From positions 434,001-498,000 of the forward strand of contig NZ_RWIT01000001.1 of assembly GCF_003944715.1 (NCBI RefSeq): 64,000 nucleotides of DNA, given 5' to 3'. The notes beneath the pieces were generated by a model, which was given only the letters and a program-made list of their open reading frames with translations, ran no database searches and was not told the DNA's origin. Source of the DNA: Hymenobacter rigui (GTDB lineage: Bacteria > Bacteroidota > Bacteroidia > Cytophagales > Hymenobacteraceae). This document shows positions 16,820 through 25,330 of this stretch, piece by piece. The first letter of the stretch is position 1. Every line of letters begins with the position of its first letter. The position numbers and the translations under genes are program-made.

Positions 16820-18046
16820 ATGAAAAAACTTGCTCTGATTCTGTTTTGCGTGTGGCTGGGAAGTGTGCTGGAAGGCGCGGCGCAAAGCCGCATTGATACC
16901 ACCGGAGGCCGCTACTACAGGCCCATTTTTGCCAACGTAACTCGCACGCAGGATGTCACCTACGGGGCCGCCGCCGACTTTCTGGGTAACAACCAGAATC
17001 TGCGGCTGGATGTGTATCAACCCGCCGGCGACACCGTACGCCGCCGGCCTTTATTGGTATTTGCTCACGGGGGCGGGTTTGTTTCCGGCAACAAGAACGA
17101 CGCGGATATCGTGGAGCTGTGTACCCGCTTTGCGCGGATGGGCTATGTAACGGCCAGCATCGACTACCGGCTGCTGTTCCTGCCGTTTGATACCGTAAAT
17201 ATTGGCCGCGCCGCTATCCGGGCCACCCAGGATATGCGGGCCGCTGTGCGCTTCTTCCGAAAGGATGCCGCCACCAGCAAAACCTACCGCATCCACTCCG
17301 GCTTTATCTACGCCGGGGGCTCTTCGGCCGGAGCATTTATGGCGCTGCAAACCGGCTATCTGGATAAGGATGCGGAGGTGCCCGCTTACATCGGGCTGGC
17401 GGCGCTGGGCGGACTGGAAGGCAACGGTGGCAACCCTGGCTACAGCAGTGTGGTACAGGGAGTCGTCAACCTGTGTGGTGCCCTGGGCCGACCCTGGTGG
17501 ATTGAAGCCGGCAATGTGCCCCTGGTGAGTCTGCACGGTACCGCCGATGCCACCGTGCCCTATGGTGCGGGCATGGTGGGTGGTGGCTTGCCCGCCCAGA
17601 AAGTGTACGGCAGTGCTATTCTGCAAGCTAGGGCCACGGCCGTGGGCGTACCCAACCGGCTATACACCTTCAAGCGGGCCGGCCACGTGCCGTACAGCGG
17701 CAGCAGCCCCGCCGCCGTAGCCTATCTGGATACCACCACGCGCGTAGTGCGCGACTTTCTGCGGCCTCTGCTGCGGCAAACATCCACCGTTACGGCCGTG
17801 AAGTCGGTTGCCTCTGCAACGCCCCAGGCATTTCCGGTACCGGCCAGTGCCACCGTGCAGCTGCAGTGGCCCGCCACGCAGGCGTTTCGTCGGCAGCCGG
17901 TAGAAGTGCTGAATGCTACCGGACAGGTAGTGCGCCGGCTGCAATGGGAGCAGCCTACGCTGCTGCTTCAGCGCGGTGCCCTGCCCGCTGGCACCTATCT
18001 GGTGCGCACGCAGGGGCTAGCGGTCCGGCGCATTGTGTTTCTGTAA
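16820..18046 (+). CDS. Secreted alpha/beta hydrolase with T9SS type A tail
   Basis: A 408-residue exported esterase-like protein: signal peptide (MKKLALILFCVWLGSVLEGA), then an alpha/beta hydrolase of the BD-FAE/carboxylesterase type. It shows the oxyanion text LVFAHGGGFVSGNK, the nucleophile elbow YAGGSSAGAFMALQTG, an Asp region VSLHGTADATVPYG and His in FKRAGHVPYSG. From about residue 330 a T9SS type A module follows (FPVPASATVQLQWP, VEVLNATGQVVRRL, LPAGTYLVRTQGLAVRRIVFL). It should cross the outer membrane by T9SS. The next gene is a close paralog, with IRATQDMRAAVRFFR in both. Confidence 0.88.
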   Translation: MKKLALILFCVWLGSVLEGAAQSRIDTTGGRYYRPIFANVTRTQDVTYGAAADFLGNNQNLRLDVYQPAGDTVRRRPLLVFAHGGGFVSGNKNDADIVELCTRFARMGYVTASIDYRLLFLPFDTVNIGRAAIRATQDMRAAVRFFRKDAATSKTYRIHSGFIYAGGSSAGAFMALQTGYLDKDAEVPAYIGLAALGGLEGNGGNPGYSSVVQGVVNLCGALGRPWWIEAGNVPLVSLHGTADATVPYGAGMVGGGLPAQKVYGSAILQARATAVGVPNRLYTFKRAGHVPYSGSSPAAVAYLDTTTRVVRDFLRPLLRQTSTVTAVKSVASATPQAFPVPASATVQLQWPATQAFRRQPVEVLNATGQVVRRLQWEQPTLLLQRGALPAGTYLVRTQGLAVRRIVFL

Positions 18047-18099
18047 AGCAGGTGATGCCTTTCGGTAGTGAGCCTGTTCGGGAAGTATGAAGAAAGAAT

Positions 18100-18191
18100 G
18101 TCATGCTGAGCTTGCCGAAGCATCTCAACCTCTGACTAACCAATAGTATTTCAACGAAGCGGTAGAGATGCTTCGGCAAGCTCAGCATGAC
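18100..18191. repeat. Dispersed hairpin repeat, copy B
   Basis: Perfect 27-bp inverted arms (18100-18126 and 18165-18191) with a 38-base loop between the two paralogous hydrolase genes. The arms read GTCATGCTGAGCTTGCCGAA then GCATCTC. Same outer and core motifs as copies A and C. Confidence 0.85.
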
Positions 18192-18207
18192 CGTCGAGCG
18201 ACTTGAG

Positions 18208-18215
18208 TATCTTTG
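18208..18215 (+). promoter_or_regulatory. -7 box of the second hydrolase gene
   Basis: TATCTTTG, a full TAnnTTTG match, 36 bases before the ATG at 18252. It overlaps an in-frame TTG at 18213, which is therefore unlikely to be the translation start. Confidence 0.55.
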
Positions 18216-18251
18216 AAAAGGCAGCTGCTTTACTGGTGGCTGCCTTTTGCT

Positions 18252-19412
18252 ATGAAATACCTCTTGCTGCTGCTGCTAAGCTGCTGTCTGCTGGCAGCGC
18301 AGGCGCAGCCGACCACGCCCATCGATACCACCCACGGCCGCTACCACCGGCCGGTGTTCCGGCAGGTGCAGGTGCGCCGCAACGTGGAGTTTGCCCACGT
18401 GACTACCATGATTGGGCTGCCCCAGACGCTGTACATGGATGTGTACGAGCCCCAGGGCGACACCGTGCGCCGCCGCCCCTTGGTGGTGCTGGCGCACGAA
18501 GGTGGCTTCCTCACCGGCACCCGCGACGACGCCGTCATGACGGCCCTGTGCACCCGCCTGGCTCGCCTGGGCTACGTGGCAGCCACCATTGATTACCGGC
18601 TCTATTTCTTCCCATTCGACACCGTGGGCATTGGGCGGGCGGCCATTCGGGCCACCCAGGATATGCGGGCGGCCGTGCGCTTTTTCCGCCACGATGCCGC
18701 TACGGCCCACAAGTACCGGATACACCCGCAGTACGTGTTTGTGGGCGGCTCCTCAGCCGGGGGCTTCATGGCGTTGCAAACCGGCTACCTCAACAAACCC
18801 TCCGAAGTGCCCGCTTACCTGGACCTGGCCGCGCTGGGCGGACTGGAAGGCACGGGCGGCCACGCGGGCTACAGCAGCCGCCCCCGGGGCGTGGTGAACT
18901 TGTGCGGCGCCCTGGCCCGGGCCAGCTGGCTGGAACCCGGCGACCCGCCCCTGTGCAGCGTGCACGGCACCCGCGACGGGCTGGTGCCCTACGCCAAAGG
19001 CACCATTGGGGCGCAGCTGCCGGCCCAGCTGGTGTACGGTAGCGGGGCGCTGCGCCTGCGAGCCAACGCCGTAGGCGTGCCCAATGTACTGCGCCGTCTG
19101 CGCGGGGCGGGGCACGTGCCGTACTCCTTCGAGCCCACCTACATCGATTCGGCTTTCTTTGCCATGCGTGACTTTTTGCGGCCGTTGCTGGGCAGTGGAG
19201 CGCCGGGGCCGCTGCTGGCCGCCACCCTGAACCCGCGCCGGGAAGCGCAGATAACGGCTATGCTGCTGCCGCGCCGGGTGCAGCTGGTGCCCGCGCTGCC
19301 GCTCCCCACGCTGGAATGGCAGCCCGATCTGCTGAAAACGGCACCTGATTCGGTGCAGCAGCGGCCGGTGCCGGCAGCGGCGGAAGCTGTCGGTGCGGCC
19401 CCGCCCCGATAG
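18252..19412 (+). CDS. Secreted alpha/beta hydrolase, paralog without T9SS tail
   Basis: Start at ATG 18252 gives a signal peptide (MKYLLLLLLSCCLLAAQAQ) and 386 residues. The in-frame TTG at 18213 lies inside the -7 box. The hydrolase domain mirrors the preceding gene almost motif by motif: GDTVRRRPLVVLAHEGGFLT (HEGG replaces HGGG in the oxyanion segment), FVGGSSAGGFMALQTGYL, CSVHGTRDGLVPY and LRGAGHVPYS. The C-terminus (from about 310) is an Ala/Pro/Leu-rich stretch without a T9SS module, so it is probably periplasmic or retained differently. Tandem duplication followed by loss of the tail, or gain of it in the other copy, is inferred. Confidence 0.86.
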   Translation: MKYLLLLLLSCCLLAAQAQPTTPIDTTHGRYHRPVFRQVQVRRNVEFAHVTTMIGLPQTLYMDVYEPQGDTVRRRPLVVLAHEGGFLTGTRDDAVMTALCTRLARLGYVAATIDYRLYFFPFDTVGIGRAAIRATQDMRAAVRFFRHDAATAHKYRIHPQYVFVGGSSAGGFMALQTGYLNKPSEVPAYLDLAALGGLEGTGGHAGYSSRPRGVVNLCGALARASWLEPGDPPLCSVHGTRDGLVPYAKGTIGAQLPAQLVYGSGALRLRANAVGVPNVLRRLRGAGHVPYSFEPTYIDSAFFAMRDFLRPLLGSGAPGPLLAATLNPRREAQITAMLLPRRVQLVPALPLPTLEWQPDLLKTAPDSVQQRPVPAAAEAVGAAPPR

Positions 19413-19420
19413 AAATCAGC

Positions 19421-19452
19421 AGCCCCGCCACTCTCAATAAAGTGGCGGGGCT
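19421..19452. terminator. Hairpin between convergent hydrolase and hom genes
   Basis: A 12-bp stem AGCCCCGCCACT with its complement and an 8-base loop in the 73-base gap between two converging genes. No strong T-run on either side, so it is a weak or Rho-helped terminator at best. Confidence 0.6.
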
Positions 19453-19485
19453 GACAGGAAACACTACACTGCTTTCCGGCTGGAA

Positions 19486-20751
19486 TCAGGCCAGGATTTC
19501 GGCCGTGAATACCTCGGTGCTGACGGGGCGGAGGCGGCCGGTGCGCACGATGAATGCGCCGTACTTGCGCAGGGTGTCCCGGTGCCGGATGAGGTTAGCC
19601 AGGGCCACGTACCCCACCACGTATTCGTCCTCGTCGGCCTCCTCCGAAATTTCGCTGAAGTCCAGCAGGTCAATCAGGCGGTCCTCATCGGTGCGGAGGT
19701 AGATTTCCACTTCCAGGTCGGAGGCGTACTCGGCGGGGGTGGTGGCTTTGGAATACTGGTAGGTGAAGCCCTGGCGCAAGGCAGCCAGATCGGCCAGCAC
19801 GGCCGAGCCCGTGGGGTGCCCACCGGCCCCGCGGCCCTGCAGAAACTGCTCACCCGCAAAATCCGCCTCAATTACCACTCCGTTAAACTCCCGATCCACC
19901 GAATACAGTGGCGACTCAGGCCCTACCAGCTGGGGCGTAACCAGGGCTGTAATGCGGCCATCGGCCAGGCGCTGCAGGCCGGCTACTACTTTAATCTTCT
20001 GCCCGTTGCTGGCGGCAAAGGCAATATCCACGGCGCTGATGCCCTCAATGCCTAAATTCAGCACTTCCTCCGGGTTCAGGAAGGAGCCGTAGGCGTGGGC
20101 AGCCAGCAGCACGGCTTTGGAGCGCGGGTCGAAAGCACCCATGTCCAGGGTCGGGTCGGTTTCGGCGAAGCCTTTGTGCTGGGCTTCCAGCAAAGCCGGG
20201 GCGTAATCGGAGCCATCCTCACCCATGCGGGTGAGCACGTAGTTGGAAGAGCCGTTCAGAATACCCGTGAGGCGGCGCAAGGGCTCGGCCCCGAAATAGG
20301 CGTCCAGCGTCCGAATGATGGGAATACTGCCGCACACGGCCGCTTCATATAATAAGGTGCCCTGGCCGGCGCGCTGCAGCTGTACCAGCTCGGGCAGGTG
20401 GCGGGCCAGCATGGCTTTGTTGGCCGTTACCACCCGTCGGCCCCGGCGCAGGGCCTCGCTCACCAGCCGGAAAGCCGTATCAGCGTCGTCAATTACCTCC
20501 ACCAGCACATCCAGCGAATCGTCGTTTAGCAGGGCCTCAGCATCGAACTCAAACCGCCCGGCCGGCAGCGGACGAACCTTGTCCGGCGTTTTTACAGCAA
20601 TGCGGCTGATGGTGAAGCCCGCTTCGGGCCGCTGTTGCAGAATATCGTACAGGCCCTGGCCCACGCAGCCAAACCCAATCAGGCCCACGCGCCAGGGTTG
20701 GGCCGGGGCAGATGCGGAGGAAACAGGCAGGGAAGCAAGGTTAATGGACAT
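19486..20751 (-). CDS. hom: Homoserine dehydrogenase
   Basis: Reduces aspartate semialdehyde to homoserine, the branch point to methionine and threonine. The start chosen is ATG 20751 (MSINLASLPVSS); the frame is open 17 codons further into metX. The 421-residue enzyme has the Rossmann motif VGLIGFGCVGQGLYD and the substrate/NAD segment RRGRRVVTANKAMLAR. The family signature is LTGILNGSSNYVLTRM and HKGFAETDPTLD with the catalytic Lys region. There is no aspartokinase domain and no obvious ACT domain. The start overlaps the metX stop by 11 bases, which implies coupled translation in metY-metX-hom. The operon layout points to homoserine supply for methionine. Confidence 0.95.
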   Translation of the reverse strand: MSINLASLPVSSASAPAQPWRVGLIGFGCVGQGLYDILQQRPEAGFTISRIAVKTPDKVRPLPAGRFEFDAEALLNDDSLDVLVEVIDDADTAFRLVSEALRRGRRVVTANKAMLARHLPELVQLQRAGQGTLLYEAAVCGSIPIIRTLDAYFGAEPLRRLTGILNGSSNYVLTRMGEDGSDYAPALLEAQHKGFAETDPTLDMGAFDPRSKAVLLAAHAYGSFLNPEEVLNLGIEGISAVDIAFAASNGQKIKVVAGLQRLADGRITALVTPQLVGPESPLYSVDREFNGVVIEADFAGEQFLQGRGAGGHPTGSAVLADLAALRQGFTYQYSKATTPAEYASDLEVEIYLRTDEDRLIDLLDFSEISEEADEDEYVVGYVALANLIRHRDTLRKYGAFIVRTGRLRPVSTEVFTAEILA

Positions 20752-21778
20752 ACGTCTGGACGTAGAATCGTTCGAGGAAGTGGGTGATTTGGGCGGTTTC
20801 AATCAGGAAACCGTCGTGGCCGTACTGGGAATCCATTTCGGCATACATGGCTCCCTTGATGTAGCGGGCCAGTAACTGCTGTTCCTGGGGCGGAAACAGC
20901 ACATCGGAGGTGATGCCCAGCACCAACGTGCGGGCCCGAATGCGGCCCAAGGCCGCCTGCACCCCGCCCCGGCCGCGGCCCACATGGTGCGAGTCCATGG
21001 CGTGGCTGAGGGTCACGTAGCTGTAGGCGTCGAAGCGGGCCACCAGCTTGTCGCCCTGGTAGCGCTGGTAGGAGCTAGCCAGGAAATCGGTGGTTTTGGT
21101 TTCGTCCGCGTCGGTTTGGGTGCGGCCGTAGGCATCGTGGCTGCGGTAGCTGAGCAGGGCCACGGCCCGCGCCGCCCGCAGGCCTGCCGCACCGCCGGCC
21201 GGGGTGGCCTGGTGGTAGGTCGGGTCGGCCAGAATAGCTAGGCGCTGCGCCTCATTGAAGGCAATGCCCCAAGCCGAGTGCCGGGCGCTGGTAGCCAGCA
21301 GCACAAGGTTTTCAAATAGATCTGGCCGCTGCACGGCCCATTCCACTGCCTGCTGCCCGCCTAGTGAGCCCCCAATCAGGGTATTGATTCGGGCCAGGGC
21401 CAGATGCTCCCGCAGGGCCTCGTGCACCGTTACCATATCCCGGATGGTAACCAGCGGAAACTGCTGGAAGGCTGCTTCGCCGGTAACCGGGTCGGGGGTG
21501 AGCGGACCGGTAGTGCCGTAGCAGGAGCCCAGCACATTGGCGCACACGATAAACCACTCGCTCGGGTCGAAATGGCAGCCCGAGCCTACCAGGCCGGGCC
21601 ACCACTCCAGCACATCGGAGTTAGCCGTAAGGGCGTGGCACACCCACAACACATTGTCGCGGGCGGGGCTCAGCTGCCCGTAGGTGTGGTAGGCAACTTC
21701 CACGTGCGGCAGTACGCTGCCGTTTTCCAGCCGCAACGGCCGGGGCAGGCGAAACACGTGGGATTCTGCGGAAGACAT
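20741..21778 (-). CDS. metX: Homoserine O-acetyltransferase
   Basis: Transfers acetyl from acetyl-CoA to homoserine, the first dedicated step of methionine synthesis by the direct sulfhydrylation route. The 345-residue alpha/beta-hydrolase-fold protein has CHALTANSDV near the N-terminus, the nucleophile elbow LIGGSLGGQQAVEWA (Ser), the acid region LVLGITSDVLFPPQEQ (Asp) and the terminal DSQYGHDGFLIE (His). It is second in the metY-metX-hom operon, 237 bases after metY and overlapping hom. A hairpin with U-rich tail lies between metY and metX, so its level may be set below metY. Some family members use succinyl-CoA; acetyl is the usual call here. Confidence 0.95.
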   Translation of the reverse strand: MSSAESHVFRLPRPLRLENGSVLPHVEVAYHTYGQLSPARDNVLWVCHALTANSDVLEWWPGLVGSGCHFDPSEWFIVCANVLGSCYGTTGPLTPDPVTGEAAFQQFPLVTIRDMVTVHEALREHLALARINTLIGGSLGGQQAVEWAVQRPDLFENLVLLATSARHSAWGIAFNEAQRLAILADPTYHQATPAGGAAGLRAARAVALLSYRSHDAYGRTQTDADETKTTDFLASSYQRYQGDKLVARFDAYSYVTLSHAMDSHHVGRGRGGVQAALGRIRARTLVLGITSDVLFPPQEQQLLARYIKGAMYAEMDSQYGHDGFLIETAQITHFLERFYVQTYVH

Positions 21779-21784
21779 TGTTTT

Positions 21785-21882
21785 GGAGTGATGAGTGATG
21801 AGTGCTGAATGATGAGCTATGACTGTTGACTTGTTCGCGCCAATTCATCCTTCATAACTCATCACTCAACTCTCAGAAAAAG
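21785..21882. repeat. Simple-repeat hairpin upstream of metX
   Basis: Left part repeats GAGTGATGAGTGATGAGTG and relatives; right part (about 21851-21876) has their complement, TCATAACTCATCACTCAACT. Together they can form a long imperfect stem. The same type of short-unit inverted stretch occurs at 45672-45822 and 47032-47117 with other units. Confidence 0.6.
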
Positions 21883-21884
21883 AT

Positions 21885-21941
21885 GCGGGCACCGTTAGTA
21901 TTCCGGACTTTTCTCTCACAAAAACCGGAACAGGTGCCCGC
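21885..21941 (-). terminator. Hairpin with U-run between metY and metX
   Basis: Outer arms GCGGGCACC (21885-21893) and complement (21933-21941), inner arms TTCCGG (21901-21906) and complement (21925-21930). On the minus strand the stem is followed by ATCTTTTTCT. It looks like an intrinsic terminator or attenuator that would lower metX-hom relative to metY. Confidence 0.65.
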
Positions 21942-22015
21942 GCTGCGTGCTGGAAGCTGCGTAGCGGGCAGCTCTCTCACCTGCCGCCCACTATCTAAAC
22001 CCCTCTCAAGTTTTG

Positions 22016-23407
<1,392 letters not shown>

Positions 23408-23542
23408 TTAGGAAGAGGTAGGGATGTAAGCAGGAGGGCGAAAACCGCCGCAAAGGGCCCGTAAACCGGGCAAGGAGCCGCACCAGGGCCACGCAGCAAT
23501 GTACTGAGCGTGAAAATGATAGGGATGCGGAGGGGCCGCCGG

Positions 23543-23575
23543 GTGCCGGCTACCGGACACCACCGGCACGGCCGG
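23543..23575 (-). promoter_or_regulatory. Competing stems between the leader ORF and metY
   Basis: In the 222 bases between the polycysteine ORF and metY, GTGCCGG (23543-23549) can pair with CCGGCAC (23563-23569), or CCGGCAC can instead join a stem with CCGG at 23572-23575. The two pairings exclude each other, as in attenuators. No T-run follows, so the mechanism, if any, is not a simple intrinsic terminator. Confidence 0.4.
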
Positions 23576-23617
23576 AGCTATTGAGGGGGGAGGGGGGCTG
23601 CGTAGCCTGACTGGCGG

Positions 23618-23779
23618 CTAGCAACAGCAACAACACGCGCCGCTACAGCAGCGCATTCGCATTCGGCCGGCGGCGGCCACAGTGGCCGGGGCAACACAAA
23701 CACCCCACGGCAAAGCAGCAGGCCCGAAGGAGGCTGAGGCGGTGGGGTTCACAAGGGCGAAAGCGAGGGTGTTTTCCAT
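23618..23779 (-). CDS. Cysteine-rich leader peptide of the met operon (53 aa)
   Basis: A short ORF between the SAM riboswitch and metY. It starts at ATG 23779 behind a good Shine-Dalgarno sequence (AGGAG at 23784-23788, four bases before the ATG), which is unusual in this phylum. The C-terminus reads RMRMRCCSGACCCCC directly before the stop. There are eight cysteines in total (residue 28, then 44, 45 and 49-53), with five consecutive Cys codons at the end. No signal peptide, domain or metal-binding spacing is seen in the rest. The function inferred is cysteine sensing by ribosome stalling: when Cys-tRNA is short, ribosomes would stop on the Cys codons and change folding of the RNA downstream (stems at 23543-23575). 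Polycysteine leaders of cysteine genes are known in mycobacteria; homology with those is not claimed. A 14-residue version could start at 23662 in the same frame. Confidence 0.7.
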   Translation of the reverse strand: MENTLAFALVNPTASASFGPAALPWGVCVAPATVAAAGRMRMRCCSGACCCCC

Positions 23780-23817
23780 GGTACTCCTGAGTTATATGCC
23801 CCGCCGCCGGATGGCTG

Positions 23818-23897
23818 GTCGGGCAGGAATTGGCACCTTTCGCGCGGTCGAAGGTTGCCAGTGGGTCACGGAGCCTGTTCTCTCGCCACTTCTGTAT
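23818..23897 (-). ncRNA. SAM riboswitch (S-box, SAM-I class) in the met leader
   Basis: On the minus strand the segment contains GTGGCGAGAGAACAGGCTC, CGTGACCCACTGGCAACC, and AAGGTGCCAATTCC, which follow the conserved S-box order in Bacteroidota. GGCAACC pairs with GGTGCC around a short P4, and AATTCC precedes the closing strand. S-adenosylmethionine binding turns off downstream expression in this family. Boundaries are approximate. It lies about 45 bases after the promoter and 38 bases before the leader ORF, and its 3' part (GCCCGACCAGCC with GGCGGCGGGGC) may pair to control access to the AGGAG of that ORF. Confidence 0.9.
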
Positions 23898-23950
23898 AAA
23901 TCCTATGAAAACTTCCCCGCCGCAAACGGGGGAGTACCGGGTTGGTATTG

Positions 23951-23982
23951 CAAAGGTATAGGTGCAGATTTGATATCTGCAA
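23951..23982 (-). promoter_or_regulatory. Promoter of the met operon with inverted repeat between boxes
   Basis: TACCTTTG (-7, 23951-23958) and TTG (-33, 23980-23982) on the minus strand, 21 bases apart. Between them a perfect 7-bp inverted repeat TGCAGAT (23963-23969) and complement (23975-23981) with 5-base spacing overlaps the -33 element, as an operator would. Transcription should start near 23944. Confidence 0.65.
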
Positions 23983-23984
23983 TA

Positions 23985-24020
23985 GCTGGTTGAAAATAAA
24001 TGAAAATATTTTCAACCAGC
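23985..24020. repeat. 14-bp inverted repeat upstream of the met promoter
   Basis: Perfect arms GCTGGTTGAAAATA (23985-23998) and complement (24007-24020), spacer 8 bases, starting three bases beyond the met -33 element. AT-rich core. It may be an activator site or an older terminator; no T-run decides this. Confidence 0.6.
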
Positions 24021-24205
24021 CCGATAATCCGGCTGCTGTTCTGGAGTAGCTTGCAGTTGATTGATAATCAAAAAAATGTCTTTTTAGAGAAGGCTCTGTA
24101 ATTAGGAAGCCAGTGTGATGGTCAGCTAAACCGTGAGTACTATGCTGGCTGTGCAAGGAGGCGCTGTGGGTAGCAGATAAGATGAAAAGCCATGCTGATC
24201 AGACA
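24021..24205. other. Intergenic stretch with no recognised content
   Basis: Beyond the met promoter and its inverted repeat, this AT-rich gap up to the terminator of the LysM gene shows no ORF with coding character, no RNA gene and no repeat that I recognise. Confidence 0.5.
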
Positions 24206-24238
24206 CAAAAAAAGCCACTCATTCAGGAGTGGCTTTTT
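24206..24238 (-). terminator. Terminator of the LysM gene
   Basis: AGCCACTC and complement around a 6-base loop with A-run on one side and T-run on the other, able to act in both directions; placed 20 bases after the LysM gene stop on the minus strand. Confidence 0.8.
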
Positions 24239-24259
24239 GAATATTTCTAAGAAGTAGTG

Positions 24260-24556
24260 CTATGCGGAAATCTTGGGCAGCGTCAGTACCTGGCCTACTT
24301 CAATCTTGTCGGGGTCGGAGCCAATGATGCCTTTGTTGGCCTCATAAATCTGGTGCCACTTGGTGCCGTCGCCGTAGTGGTTGCGGGCAATTTTCGACAG
24401 CGAGTCGCCGCTTACTACCGTGTAGGTTTCGCCTTCGGTAGCGGCAGCATTATTAGCGTTTCCGAAGAAATCGGTAGCACCGCCGGCTGCTGGTTTTGCA
24501 GCGGGCTCAACGGGTTTTTTTTCGCCTTCGTTCGAGAGAAAATCAAACAGTCCCAT
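24260..24556 (-). CDS. Small LysM domain protein
   Basis: Start ATG 24556 (MGLFDFLSNEGEKKPVEP) gives 98 residues. An acidic and Ala-rich N-terminal part without signal peptide is followed by one LysM domain (about 49-98), with YTVVSGDSLSKIARNHYGDG, WHQIYEANKGII and the closing GQVLTLP. The layout is that of YgaU/Kbp-like proteins, which are cytoplasmic and bind ions or glycans; YgaU also has a BON domain, which is absent here. It is divergent from a lipoprotein gene. Function beyond LysM binding is unknown. Confidence 0.85.
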   Translation of the reverse strand: MGLFDFLSNEGEKKPVEPAAKPAAGGATDFFGNANNAAATEGETYTVVSGDSLSKIARNHYGDGTKWHQIYEANKGIIGSDPDKIEVGQVLTLPKISA

Positions 24557-24782
24557 AGGAGTAGAATCGTTAAGAGTGGGAGGGGAAGCACCGACCACCG
24601 GCCGGGAGGCGGGCAGTCACAGGCTTATTACGCCGTGGCAGGCAATAAGTTGTAGCGGCACTATATTCTGCTTAAACCATACGATGATGGGCAAACATCT
24701 TGCGGCGGGGTTGCGTACTAGACGCACTATCGGCCTCGCTGCCGCAGTTTCTGCCACATCCTTCACCCTATTCACTCTCCCC

Positions 24783-25202
24783 ATGAAAACCCTGACTTCC
24801 CCCTTCCGCCTCCTGGCCAGCCTGCTGGTATTGCTGGTTCTCTTCACGGCTGCCTCCTGCGGCAGCAAAGAGGGCAAAGTGGAAGGCGTAAATATGCTGT
24901 ACGGCACCCAGAGCAAAGTCTGGAAAACCGATAAAGAGCTGAGCTCTACCGGCGACAAAGTGAAGCAGACCGACGCTCAGGAAGATGAGCGCATCACCTT
25001 CTTCGCCAACGGCCAGTACAATATGACCGCCCCCACCGGTGCCGTAAACGGTAAATATACCTTCGATCAGGGTGCCAAAACCATCACCATGATGCCCGAC
25101 GGTGCCGCTCAGAGCAACACCTTCACCGTGGTAACCCTCACCGACGACAAGCTGACCCTGAAAGCGCCCACCGGTGCTGAGCTGAAGCTTGAAAAAGAAT
25201 AA
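24783..25202 (+). CDS. Small lipoprotein, lipocalin-like
   Basis: Start ATG 24783 opens a lipoprotein signal (MKTLTSPFRLLASLLVLLVL, lipobox TAASC with Cys near residue 25). The open frame continues upstream but has no signal there. The mature part of about 115 residues has the short beta-strand pattern of lipocalin-like Bacteroidota lipoproteins: LYGTQSKVWKTDKE, ITFFANGQYNMTAP, YTFDQGAKTITMMP, FTVVTLTDDKLTLKAP. Function unknown. A terminator follows at 25242. Confidence 0.8.
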   Translation: MKTLTSPFRLLASLLVLLVLFTAASCGSKEGKVEGVNMLYGTQSKVWKTDKELSSTGDKVKQTDAQEDERITFFANGQYNMTAPTGAVNGKYTFDQGAKTITMMPDGAAQSNTFTVVTLTDDKLTLKAPTGAELKLEKE

Positions 25203-25241
25203 CCCCGCTGTTAGGTTTGTATAACAGTCCAAAAACTCAGG

Positions 25242-25275
25242 AAAGCCCTTCTGCCTCAAGCGGAAGGGCTTTTTT
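25242..25275 (+). terminator. Terminator of the small lipoprotein gene
   Basis: AAGCCCTTC and complement with an 11-base loop, followed by TTTTTT. Confidence 0.85.
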
Positions 25276-25330
25276 GATGAGTATTCGCGGAAGTATGTAG
25301 CTTGCTGGCTCCTTACATACCGTTGTTACT

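Noticed and set aside
18213..18251. TTG start for the second hydrolase
   Set aside because: It lies inside the -7 box, and the ATG at 18252 starts a better signal peptide.
23682..23993. 103-codon plus-strand open frame across the met leader
   Set aside because: It is antisense to the riboswitch and leader peptide, with no domain or start context.
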